NCBI RefSeq assembly: GCF_001405015.1
Contig: NZ_CYZX01000033.1
Location: 1 to 15,047, forward strand
Length of the DNA: 15,047 bases
Source: Clostridium disporicum
GTDB taxonomy: Bacteria > Bacillota > Clostridia > Clostridiales > Clostridiaceae
Reading direction: 5' to 3'
Below the pieces are notes generated by a model. It was not told the origin of the DNA and did not search any database. It saw only the letters and a list, made by a program, of their open reading frames with translations. Every line of letters begins with the position of its first letter. Within the stretch, counting starts at the first letter, position 1. Position numbers and translations under genes: made by a program. Positions 1 to 7,383 of this stretch are shown piece by piece.

Positions 1-70
1 CGTGGTCTACGTGACCGATTGTTCCAATGTTAACGTGTGGTTTGCTTCTTTCGAATTTTTGCTTTGCCAT
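1..70 (-). CDS. tuf: Elongation factor Tu, N-terminal fragment (second tuf copy, cut by window edge)
   Basis: The minus strand from an ATG at 68-70 encodes MAKQKFERSKPHVNIGTIGH and then VDH, the conserved EF-Tu start that leads into the first GTP-binding motif (GHVDHGKT, cut by the window edge). EF-Tu delivers aminoacyl-tRNA to the ribosome as a GTP complex. A strong ribosome binding site AAGGAGGA (78-85) lies seven bases before the ATG. The gene follows fusA on the same strand after an AT-rich gap of 169 bases, as in the str operon of many bacteria. Only the first 23 codons are visible. A separate tuf C-terminus lies at the other end of the window, so the genome carries at least two copies. 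Confidence 0.96.
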   Translation of the reverse strand, partial: MAKQKFERSKPHVNIGTIGHVDH

Positions 71-239
71 TTGAAATTCCTCCTTATGGAAATAAAATTT
101 TTCAACTTAACAGAATAAATAAACTGTTATGCTTTAAATTTTATAATTATTTAAATTAGTTATTTTTAAAATTTATATTAATATTTATGATGAAGCCCAT
201 AACTTAATTATGAACAACATCACAAAAAATTATTACATA
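71..239 (-). other. fusA-tuf intergenic region, AT-rich
   Basis: This 169-base gap holds the tuf ribosome binding site (78-85) and a small inverted repeat, TAACAG at 108-113 with CTGTTA at 124-129 and a ten-base loop. I see no convincing terminator after fusA and no promoter with a good -35/-10 pair, although -10-like TATAAA strings are common in such AT-rich DNA. The simplest reading is that tuf is co-transcribed with fusA, possibly with an extra weak promoter. Confidence 0.5.
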
Positions 240-2306
240 TTATTTAGCTCTTTTTCCAGCTACTTCTTCTTGAATGCTCTTTGGAACTTCTTCATAGTGA
301 TCGAATACCATTGAGTAAGTACCTCTACCTTGAGATCTAGATCTTAAAGTAGTTGCATATCCGAACATTTCTGCTAGTGGAACGTATGCTCTTATAATTT
401 GAGCTCCATTAACAGCTTCCATTCCTTCCATTCTACCTCTTCTTGAGTTGATGTCACCAATAACATCTCCCATGTACTCTTCAGGAACAGTTACTTCAAC
501 CTTCATCATTGGTTCAAGTAATACTGGACTTGCTTTTTGCATAGCGTTCTTGAACGCCATAGAACCAGCAATTTTGAATGCCATTTCTGATGAGTCAACT
601 TCATGGTAAGAACCGTGTACTAACTTAACTTTGAAGTTTATAACTTCGTATCCAGCTATTATACCGTTCTTAGCAGCTTCTTGAATACCAGCATCGATTG
701 CAGGAATATATTCTCTTGGAACAGCTCCTCCAACGATAGCATTTTCAAATACGTATTCTCCTTCAGTTGGTTCCATTTCAATTACAGCGTGACCGTATTG
801 ACCCTTACCACCTGATTGCTTAGCGTACTTAGCTTCAGCTTTAACAGCAGATCTGATAGTTTCTTTGTAAGCAACTTGAGGAGCACCTACATTACATTCA
901 ACCTTGAATTCTCTTTGAAGTCTATCAACGATGATGTCTAAGTGTAACTCACCCATACCAGCGATGATTGTTTGACCTGTTTCTTGATCAGTCCAAGTCT
1001 TGAATGTTGGATCTTCTTCAGCTAACTTAGCTAAAGCTAATCCCATCTTTTCTTGACCAGCTTTTGTCTTTGGCTCGATAGCTACAGATATAACTGGTTC
1101 TGGGAATTCCATAGATTCAAGTATGATTGGTGCATTTTCATCACATAAAGTATCACCAGTTGTAGTGTTCTTTAATCCGATGATTGCTCCTAATTCACCT
1201 GCTTCTAAAGATTCAACTTCTTCTCTTGTATTAGCATGCATCTTAACAAGTCTTCCGATTCTTTCTTTCTTACCTTTTGTTGAGTTAAGAACGTATGAAC
1301 CACTGTTCATTACACCAGAATAAATTCTTGTGAATGCAAGTTTTCCAACGAATGGGTCAGTAGCAATTTTGAATGCTAATGCAGCCATTGGAGCTTCATC
1401 TGAAGCTTCTCTTGAATCTTCTTCACCTTCTAAAGTTTGACCTTGGATAGCAGGAATGTCTAATGGTGATGGTAAGTAAGCAACAACCCCATTAATCATT
1501 TCTTGAACACCCTTGTTCTTGTATGAAGAACCACAGATACATGGAACTATTTCGTTAGCTATAGTAGCTTTTCTTAAAGCAGCATGTAACTCTTCTTCAG
1601 TTATGTCTTCACCTTCTAGGTATTTTTCCATTAATTCTTCATCAGTTTCAGCTATTGCTTCTATCATAGCCATTCTGTATTCTTCAGCTTGATCAGCTAA
1701 ATCTGCAGGAATTTCTTCAATTCTTACATCTTTACCTAAATCATCGTAAGTTATGATAGCATGGTTAGCTATTAAGTCAACCATTCCTCTGAAGTCAGCT
1801 TCAGCACCTACTGGTATTTGTATTGGAACTGCATTTGCTTTTAATCTATCTCTTACAGTGTTTATACATCTGAAGAAGTCAGCACCTGTAGCATCCATTT
1901 TATTAACATATATCATTCTTGGAACGCCATACTTATCTGCCTGTCTCCAAACAGTTTCAGTTTGTGGTTCAACACCACTCTTAGCGTCAAGAACTGTAAC
2001 AGCTCCGTCAAGAACTCTTAATGATCTCTCAACCTCAACTGTAAAATCTACGTGTCCTGGAGTATCGATTATGTTTAATTCATGACCTTCCCAGAAACAA
2101 GTTGTAGCAGCAGAAGTAATTGTTATACCTCTTTCTTGCTCTTGAACCATCCAGTCCATTTGTGAAGCACCTTCGTGCGTTTCACCGATTTTGTGAGTTT
2201 TTCCAGTATAGAATAATATACGCTCAGTAGTAGTTGTTTTACCAGCATCTATATGAGCCATTATTCCAAAGTTACGGAATTTATCTAATGGATATTTTCT
2301 AGCCAT
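240..2306 (-). CDS. fusA: Elongation factor G (translocation GTPase)
   Basis: This 688-residue protein has the usual EF-G length and architecture. It drives ribosomal translocation after peptide bond formation and, with ribosome recycling factor, helps split the ribosome; it acts in the cytoplasm. The G domain shows all main GTPase motifs: AHIDAGKT at 17-24, switch I RGITITSA from 59, DTPGH at 81-85 and NKMD at 135-138. Domain II follows at about 290-400, and the domain IV stretch GGKGQYGHAVIE lies near 500. I chose the ATG at 2304-2306 because the protein then begins MARKYPLDKF like its homologues and is preceded by a GGAGGAC ribosome binding site (about 2313-2319). An upstream TTG at 2322-2324 would add six residues but would swallow that site. 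The gene follows rpsG after 74 bases that contain a perfect hairpin. Confidence 0.98.
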   Translation of the reverse strand: MARKYPLDKFRNFGIMAHIDAGKTTTTERILFYTGKTHKIGETHEGASQMDWMVQEQERGITITSAATTCFWEGHELNIIDTPGHVDFTVEVERSLRVLDGAVTVLDAKSGVEPQTETVWRQADKYGVPRMIYVNKMDATGADFFRCINTVRDRLKANAVPIQIPVGAEADFRGMVDLIANHAIITYDDLGKDVRIEEIPADLADQAEEYRMAMIEAIAETDEELMEKYLEGEDITEEELHAALRKATIANEIVPCICGSSYKNKGVQEMINGVVAYLPSPLDIPAIQGQTLEGEEDSREASDEAPMAALAFKIATDPFVGKLAFTRIYSGVMNSGSYVLNSTKGKKERIGRLVKMHANTREEVESLEAGELGAIIGLKNTTTGDTLCDENAPIILESMEFPEPVISVAIEPKTKAGQEKMGLALAKLAEEDPTFKTWTDQETGQTIIAGMGELHLDIIVDRLQREFKVECNVGAPQVAYKETIRSAVKAEAKYAKQSGGKGQYGHAVIEMEPTEGEYVFENAIVGGAVPREYIPAIDAGIQEAAKNGIIAGYEVINFKVKLVHGSYHEVDSSEMAFKIAGSMAFKNAMQKASPVLLEPMMKVEVTVPEEYMGDVIGDINSRRGRMEGMEAVNGAQIIRAYVPLAEMFGYATTLRSRSQGRGTYSMVFDHYEEVPKSIQEEVAGKRAK

Positions 2307-2344
2307 TGTATGTCCTCCTCTCAATGAGTAATTTTATATTCGAC

Positions 2345-2376
2345 AAAACTGTTTTGGCACAAGCCAAAACAGTTTT
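2345..2376 (-). terminator. Perfect 14-bp hairpin between rpsG and fusA, likely partial terminator or processing site
   Basis: AAAACTGTTTTGGC (2345-2358) is perfectly complementary to GCCAAAACAGTTTT (2363-2376), with a four-base loop. It begins four bases after the rpsG stop codon and ends about 38 bases before the fusA start. On the minus strand the 3' arm ends in TTTT, then GTCG, so the U-tract is short. Because fusA lies immediately downstream without an obvious promoter of its own, full termination is unlikely. Attenuation or RNA processing that sets the S7:EF-G ratio is more plausible. Confidence 0.65.
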
Positions 2377-2380
2377 TGTA

Positions 2381-2851
2381 TTAGTATCTGTAGTGAGCGA
2401 ATGCTTTGTTTGCTTCTGCCATCTTGTGAGTATCTTCTCTCTTCTTAACAGCAGCACCAGTATTGTTAGCTGCGTCTAATAATTCCCCAGCTAATCTTTC
2501 AGCCATAACTTTTTCGCCTCTTTTTCTAGCTGCAGCTAAAATCCATCTTAAACCTAAAGTTTGTCTTCTTTCAGGTCTAACTTCTATTGGAACTTGGTAG
2601 TTAGCACCACCTATTCTTCTAGCTTTAACTTCTAATAAAGGCATTACATTGTTCATAGCTTCTTCAAATACTTCTAAAGCATCTTTGCCTGTTTTTTGCG
2701 CCATTATTTCAAACGCTTCGTAGCATATCTTTTGAGCTACTCCCTTTTTACCATCTTCCATAACGTTGTTTATTAACTTAGTAACAACCTTTGAGTTGTA
2801 CATTGGATCTGGTAATACATCTCTCTTAGCGATAAATCCTTTTCTTGGCAC
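2381..2851 (-). CDS. rpsG: 30S ribosomal protein S7
   Basis: The 156-residue product is a full-length S7, the primary 16S rRNA binding protein that nucleates assembly of the 30S head and lines the E-site. It begins MPRKGFIAKRDVLPDP and contains the conserved stretch EVFEEAMNNVMPLLEVKARR, then GGANYQVPIEVRPERR and ALRWI-like LGLRWI. The start is a GTG (2849-2851) preceded by AAGGAG (2861-2866) at good spacing; the next in-frame Met is too far inside. The gene follows rpsL after an unusually long 163-base gap with nested hairpins. S7 is a known autoregulator of the str operon in E. coli. Whether that applies here is not shown by the sequence. Confidence 0.98.
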   Translation of the reverse strand: MPRKGFIAKRDVLPDPMYNSKVVTKLINNVMEDGKKGVAQKICYEAFEIMAQKTGKDALEVFEEAMNNVMPLLEVKARRIGGANYQVPIEVRPERRQTLGLRWILAAARKRGEKVMAERLAGELLDAANNTGAAVKKREDTHKMAEANKAFAHYRY

Positions 2852-2889
2852 TTTTCTTCCCTCCTTAACAATTTTAAATTTAAGTTCAT

Positions 2890-2930
2890 CGGTACTCGGT
2901 AAAGTCTTACCCTACCGCAAAGTGCTTCGC
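2890..2930 (-). promoter_or_regulatory. Structured rpsL-rpsG intercistronic region (candidate translational control element)
   Basis: On the minus strand CGGTA (2913-2917) pairs with TACCG (2890-2894), and inside it GGTAA (2907-2911) pairs with TTACC (2898-2902), giving a nested hairpin with one-base and three-base bulges. A second small stem, GCGAA with TTTGC around a GCAC loop, sits directly upstream (2917-2930). The element ends 23 bases before the rpsG ribosome binding site. An S7-binding role is an inference from E. coli, where S7 represses its operon through the same gap. Confidence 0.35.
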
Positions 2931-3014
2931 TTCTTACATTTATATAAACCATATGTATTGCTATCTATAGTGTATAATCAATGCCGAAGATAAGCACTAT
3001 TTTAGTTTAAGAAA

Positions 3015-3392
3015 CTATTTTTTCTTAGGTCTCTTAGCACCGTATTTAGATCTTCCTTGCATTCTGTTAGCTACTCCAGCACAGTCAAGCGCTCCTCTAA
3101 CGATATGGTATCTAACACCAGGAAGGTCCTTAACTCTTCCACCTCTTATAAGAACAACGCTGTGCTCTTGTAAGTTGTGTCCTACACCACCGATGTAAGC
3201 AGTAACTTCGAATCCGTTTGTAAGTCTTACTCTGGCAATTTTTCTTAAAGCTGAGTTAGGCTTCTTTGGAGTAGTAGTTTTTACAACAGTACAAACTCCT
3301 CTTCTTTGTGGACACTCGTTAAGTGCTGGTGCTGTAGATTTGTTAACAACAGTTTTTCTACCTTTTCTTACTAATTGGCTTATAGTTGGCAT
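3015..3392 (-). CDS. rpsL: 30S ribosomal protein S12
   Basis: This 125-residue protein is S12, the decoding-centre protein that checks codon-anticodon pairing and links the 30S body and shoulder. The sequence shows the family landmarks CPQRRGVCTVVKTTTPKKPNSALRK (given here only as positions 27-51 of the product) and RGGRVKDLPGVRYH at 83-96. Lys43 and Lys88, where substitutions classically give streptomycin resistance, are both lysine, and Asp89, a site methylthiolated in some bacteria, is present. The ATG at 3390-3392 has an ideal ribosome binding site AGGAGGTG (3398-3405). The gene lies 51 bases after the L7Ae-family gene, with no terminator between them, so both belong to the same transcript. 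Confidence 0.98.
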   Translation of the reverse strand: MPTISQLVRKGRKTVVNKSTAPALNECPQRRGVCTVVKTTTPKKPNSALRKIARVRLTNGFEVTAYIGGVGHNLQEHSVVLIRGGRVKDLPGVRYHIVRGALDCAGVANRMQGRSKYGAKRPKKK

Positions 3393-3443
3393 TTTGTCAC
3401 CTCCTGAAATTTATTTATCTATATTAAATAAGATAAACGCATA

Positions 3444-3680
3444 TTAATCATTAAGTACTAATGTAGCAGCTGATTTAACATCAATTCCACTCATTTTCCC
3501 TAGTTCTTTCATAGTAGATATTTCTACTATCTCTACATTATTCTCTTTAGCAAGCTCTATTAAAGGTAATACAAGCTTACTAATTGCATCTTTAGCTACA
3601 TATAAAACTTTGCCGTTTCTAATGAGTTTTTGGCATTGCTTTACGCCTATGACTTTCTTTCCTACAATTTTGTCTAACAT
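3444..3680 (-). CDS. rplGB: L7Ae/L30e-family K-turn RNA-binding protein (YbxF/RplGB type)
   Basis: The 78-residue product MLDKIVGKKVIGVKQCQKLI... has the size and pattern of the bacterial L7Ae-like proteins found between rpoC and rpsL in Bacillus and Clostridium. The stretch VLYVAKDAISKLVLPLIELA and the later LGKMSGIDVKSAATLVL match the L7Ae fold's helix-strand core. In B. subtilis the homologue YbxF binds kink-turn RNA; the physiological role remains poorly defined. The ATG at 3678-3680 is chosen because a G-rich ribosome binding site (GAGGGGGG, about 3686-3693) precedes it. An upstream in-frame ATG at 3705-3707 would overlap that site and the leader hairpin and has no ribosome binding site of its own. 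It is the first gene after the str-operon promoter. Confidence 0.9.
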   Translation of the reverse strand: MLDKIVGKKVIGVKQCQKLIRNGKVLYVAKDAISKLVLPLIELAKENNVEIVEISTMKELGKMSGIDVKSAATLVLND

Positions 3681-3702
3681 GAAATCCCCCCTCATTATAA
3701 AG

Positions 3703-3732
3703 TTCATAGAGACATTTGCATGTCTCTATGAA
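3703..3732 (-). promoter_or_regulatory. Perfect 13-bp leader hairpin with GCAA tetraloop upstream of rplGB
   Basis: TTCATAGAGACAT and ATGTCTCTATGAA form a perfect 13-bp stem (3703-3715 with 3720-3732), closed on the RNA by a GCAA loop of the GNRA class. It stands about ten bases before the rplGB ribosome binding site. No U-tract follows, so it is not an intrinsic terminator. An alternative six-base stem (3717-3722 with 3734-3739) would disrupt it. Roles as an RNA stabiliser, RNase III site or protein-binding operator are all possible. Confidence 0.6.
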
Positions 3733-3784
3733 TCATGCAGACATTTATCTTGTAGTGTAGCTTTTTAAAAATCACACAATTGGT

Positions 3785-3813
3785 ATTTTATCATTTAAGC
3801 ATACACATGTCAA
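3785..3813 (-). promoter_or_regulatory. Sigma-A promoter of the str transcription unit (rplGB-rpsL-rpsG-fusA)
   Basis: The minus strand has TTGACA (3808-3813), a 17-base spacer and TAAAAT (3785-3790); the spacer ends in TGA, giving an extended -10. Transcription would start near 3778 and give a leader of about 100 bases. The -35 box lies only 15 bases beyond the rpoC stop codon, and I see no terminator after rpoC, so read-through from rpoBC is also likely. Confidence 0.85.
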
Positions 3814-3828
3814 TAAATTTACATTGTA

Positions 3829-6800
3829 TTATTCAATTACATCAATTGTTTCAATTTCTTCGTCTTCACTCTCTACATCAAGGTCTACAGATCTGTATCT
3901 CATCATACCTGTACCAGCTGGAATTAACTTACCTATAATTACATTTTCTTTTAATCCAACTAAAGGATCTACCTTACCTTTGATTGCTGCTTCTGTAAGA
4001 ACTCTAGTAGTTTCTTGGAATGATGCAGCTGATAGGAAACTATCAGTAGCTAAAGCTGCTTTAGTAATACCTAATAAAGCAATTTCACCTTGTGCTTCTT
4101 CTCCTCCAAACTCTCTAACTCTTTCATTTTCAGCTTCGAAGTCGAACATATCTATCATAGTACCTGGTAATAAATCAGTATCTCCTGAATCTGAAACCTT
4201 AACTTTTCTTGTCATTTGTCTAACAACAACTTCTAAGTGCTTATCGTTGATATCAACCCCTTGAAGTCTATAAACTTTTTGAACTTCAGAAAGTAAGTAT
4301 CTTCTAGCTCCTTCAACACCTTTGATATTCATAATATCATGAGGGTTAACTGAACCTTCTGTTATTTCATCTCCAGCTTCTATAACATCTCCATCTGAAA
4401 CTTTTAATCTTGATCCAAATGGTATGTCGTAGCTACGTTCTTCACCATCAGAACCCATTACGTAAACAGTTCTCTTCTTCTTAGTTTCTTCTACTCTTAC
4501 AGAACCTGAGATTTCACTTACTATAGCTAATCCCTTTGGTTTTCTAGCTTCAAATAATTCTTCAACTCTAGGAAGACCTTGAGTGATATCCGCACCGGCA
4601 ACACCACCAGTATGGAATGTTCTCATTGTAAGCTGAGTACCTGGTTCTCCGATAGATTGTGCAGCTATTATACCAACAGCTTCACCAATATTTATTTTTT
4701 GAGCTGTAGCCATGTTCATACCGTAACACTTAGCACAAACACCAATCTTACAAGAACATGTAAATACAGATCTAATCTTAACTTTTTTAACACCTGCTGC
4801 AACAACTTTATCAGCCATATGTCCGTCAATATATTGATCCTTAGCTACCATTACTTCTCCTGATTCAGGGTTAATGATATCTTCAGCAGTATATCTTCCA
4901 TATAGTCTTTCAGCTAATCCTTCAATAACTTCGTTACCTTCTTTGATTTCGCTTACTATTATACCTCTATCAGTACCACAATCTTCTTCTCTTACGATAA
5001 CGTCTTGTGATACGTCAACAAGTCTTCTTGTTAGGTATCCTGAGTCGGCAGTCTTAAGTGCTGTATCGGCATTACCCTTTCTAGCACCGTGTGTAGATAT
5101 GAAGTATTCTAATACTGAAAGACCTTCTCTGAATGATGCTTTGATCGGTAACTCGATAATTTTACCTGATGGAGCGGCCATAAGTCCTCTCATACCAGCT
5201 AATTGTTTTATCTGAGCCTTAGATCCTCTGGCTCCAGAGTCAGCCATCATGAATATTGGATTGAATTTATCCAAACTATCCATAAGTGCATTCGCAACAT
5301 CTTCAGTAGTTTTACTCCACTTTTCGATTACTCTTTCATATCTTTCATCTTCTGATATGAACCCTCTCTTATACATCTTTTCTATCTTTTCAACAGTTTG
5401 TTCTGCATCTTTAAGAAGTTCATATTTAGCATCAGGTACTATCATATCAGATGCAGCTACTGTTACAGCTCCAATTGATGAATAGTGATATCCTAAAGCT
5501 TTTATCTTATCAAGCATTATTGATGTATTTGTTGGGCCGTGTTTTGTATAACACTTATCAATAAGCTTTCCTAATGTCTTTTTAGTAATTAAGAAATCAA
5601 CTTCTAAGTCAAACATAGTTTCAGGATTTTCTCTATCAACATATCCTAAATCTTGAGGTATAGATTCATTGAATATAATCTTACCTACAGTAGTTTTTAT
5701 AATACCATGTTTCATTTCTCCATTAACTTCTCTAAACATTCTAACGTTAATTGCAGCATGAACAGCTATTTCACCAACGTTGTAAGCCATTATAGCTTCA
5801 TCTACATCTGCAAAGTAGCTTCCTTCACCCTTCGCACCTTCTTTATCCATAGTTAAGTAATATGAACCTAGAACCATATCCTGTGTAGGAACACAAACTG
5901 GCTTACCATCTGAAGGTTTCATTATATTACCTGCTGCAAGCATTAAGAATCTAGCTTCTGCTTGAGCTTCTACTGATAATGGTACGTGAACAGCCATTTG
6001 GTCACCATCGAAGTCAGCGTTATATGCTGTACATACTAATGGATGAAGTTTAATAGCTCTTCCTTCAACTAATACTGGTTGGAATGCTTGAATACCTAAT
6101 CTATGTAGAGTAGGTGCTCTGTTTAGTAAAACTGGATGGTCAGTAATAACTTCTTCAAGTATATCCCATACTTGATTGTTTACTCTCTCAACCATTCTCT
6201 TAGCACTCTTAATATTGTGTGCTATTCCATCTTCTACTAATTTTTTCATAACGAAAGGCTTAAATAATTCTAAAGCCATTTCTTTTGGTAAACCACATTG
6301 GTACATCTTAAGCTCAGGTCCAACAACGATAACTGATCTTCCTGAGTAGTCAACTCTCTTACCAAGTAAGTTTTGTCTAAATCTACCTTGCTTACCTTTT
6401 AACATATCTGATAATGATTTTAGAGGTCTGTTTCCTGGACCAGTAACTGGTCTTCCTCTTCTACCATTATCTATAAGAGCATCTACAGCTTCTTGTAGCA
6501 TTCTCTTTTCATTTCTAACGATTATATCTGGAGCTCCTAAATCTAAAAGCTTCTTTAATCTGTTATTTCTGTTTATAACTCTTCTGTAAAGATCATTTAA
6601 GTCAGAAGTAGCAAATCTACCACCATCTAATTGAACCATTGGTCTTAAATCTGGAGGTATTACTGGAATAACATTGATAACCATCCATCTTGGATCATTT
6701 CCAGATTTTCTGAATGATTCAACAACTTCAAGTCTTCTTATTATTCTTACTCTCTTTTGACCTGTGCTAGTTTTAAGTTCTTCTTTAAGATCTCTTCCAG

Positions 6801-7362
6801 TTGAATCTAAGTCAATTTCTCCTAAAAGATCTTGAACAGCTTCAGCTCCCATTCCAGCTACAAAGCTTTCTTCACCGAACTTATCTACTGCTTCTCTGTA
6901 CTCTTTTTCACTTAATAATTGCTTCTTAAGTAATGGAGTTTCCTTTGGATCTATTACTACATATGAAGCAAAGTAAAGAACTTTTTCTAAAGCTCTTGGT
7001 GACATATCTAAAAGTAATCCCATTCTTGATGGAATACCTTTGAAGTACCAAATGTGAGATACTGGGGCAGCCAGTTCAATGTGCCCCATTCTCTCTCTTC
7101 TTACTTTAGCCTTAGTTACTTCAACTCCACATCTATCACAAACGATACCTTTGTATCTAACTCTTTTGTACTTACCACAATGACATTCCCAGTCTTTCAT
7201 TGGTCCAAATATTCTTTCACAGAATAGACCATCTCTTTCTGGTTTTAATGTTCTATAGTTAATTGTTTCAGGTTTCTTAACTTCTCCTCTAGACCACTCT
7301 CTTATTTGGTCAGGTGAAGCTAAACCAATTTGTATAGCATCAAAATTGTTTAATTCAAACAA
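3829..7362 (-). CDS. rpoC: DNA-directed RNA polymerase subunit beta'
   Basis: This 1177-residue subunit forms one pincer of the RNA polymerase clamp and carries the catalytic centre. The first zinc site is Cys60, Cys62, Cys75 and Cys78; the second is Cys795, Cys869, Cys876 and Cys879. The active-site motif NADFDGDQ at 448-455 supplies the three Mg-binding aspartates (450, 452, 454). The bridge-helix region lies near 740-775 and the trigger-loop stretch MRTFHTGGVAG at 913-923. The large trigger-loop insertion of proteobacterial beta' is absent, as is normal in Firmicutes. The start is a TTG (7360-7362) with GGGAGG about ten bases upstream; the predicted N-terminus FELNNFDAIQIGLASP aligns with clostridial and Bacillus homologues, so a later ATG start is unlikely. 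It follows rpoB after 21 bases and is surely co-transcribed. Confidence 0.99.
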   Translation of the reverse strand: MFELNNFDAIQIGLASPDQIREWSRGEVKKPETINYRTLKPERDGLFCERIFGPMKDWECHCGKYKRVRYKGIVCDRCGVEVTKAKVRRERMGHIELAAPVSHIWYFKGIPSRMGLLLDMSPRALEKVLYFASYVVIDPKETPLLKKQLLSEKEYREAVDKFGEESFVAGMGAEAVQDLLGEIDLDSTGRDLKEELKTSTGQKRVRIIRRLEVVESFRKSGNDPRWMVINVIPVIPPDLRPMVQLDGGRFATSDLNDLYRRVINRNNRLKKLLDLGAPDIIVRNEKRMLQEAVDALIDNGRRGRPVTGPGNRPLKSLSDMLKGKQGRFRQNLLGKRVDYSGRSVIVVGPELKMYQCGLPKEMALELFKPFVMKKLVEDGIAHNIKSAKRMVERVNNQVWDILEEVITDHPVLLNRAPTLHRLGIQAFQPVLVEGRAIKLHPLVCTAYNADFDGDQMAVHVPLSVEAQAEARFLMLAAGNIMKPSDGKPVCVPTQDMVLGSYYLTMDKEGAKGEGSYFADVDEAIMAYNVGEIAVHAAINVRMFREVNGEMKHGIIKTTVGKIIFNESIPQDLGYVDRENPETMFDLEVDFLITKKTLGKLIDKCYTKHGPTNTSIMLDKIKALGYHYSSIGAVTVAASDMIVPDAKYELLKDAEQTVEKIEKMYKRGFISEDERYERVIEKWSKTTEDVANALMDSLDKFNPIFMMADSGARGSKAQIKQLAGMRGLMAAPSGKIIELPIKASFREGLSVLEYFISTHGARKGNADTALKTADSGYLTRRLVDVSQDVIVREEDCGTDRGIIVSEIKEGNEVIEGLAERLYGRYTAEDIINPESGEVMVAKDQYIDGHMADKVVAAGVKKVKIRSVFTCSCKIGVCAKCYGMNMATAQKINIGEAVGIIAAQSIGEPGTQLTMRTFHTGGVAGADITQGLPRVEELFEARKPKGLAIVSEISGSVRVEETKKKRTVYVMGSDGEERSYDIPFGSRLKVSDGDVIEAGDEITEGSVNPHDIMNIKGVEGARRYLLSEVQKVYRLQGVDINDKHLEVVVRQMTRKVKVSDSGDTDLLPGTMIDMFDFEAENERVREFGGEEAQGEIALLGITKAALATDSFLSAASFQETTRVLTEAAIKGKVDPLVGLKENVIIGKLIPAGTGMMRYRSVDLDVESEDEEIETIDVIE

Positions 7363-7383
7363 GGGTATATCCTCCCTTCAATT

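Noticed and set aside
71..239. A dedicated tuf promoter in the fusA-tuf gap
   Set aside because: Only isolated -10-like strings occur, with no matching -35 at 16-18 bases; in DNA this AT-rich they are expected by chance.
2307..2324. Six-residue N-terminal extension of EF-G from an upstream TTG
   Set aside because: It would place the start upstream of and translate through the GGAGG site that serves the ATG at 2306, and homologues begin MARKYPL.
3681..3707. Nine-residue extension of the L7Ae-family protein from an ATG at 3705-3707
   Set aside because: That ATG lies in the leader hairpin without a ribosome binding site, and the extension would encode the real ribosome binding site.
3824..4264. 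146-codon plus-strand open frame antisense to rpoC
   Set aside because: It lies wholly across the end of a well-conserved rpoC frame, lacks a recognisable family and is a compositional shadow. The same applies to the other plus-strand frames opposite fusA, rpoB, rplL, rplJ and nusG.
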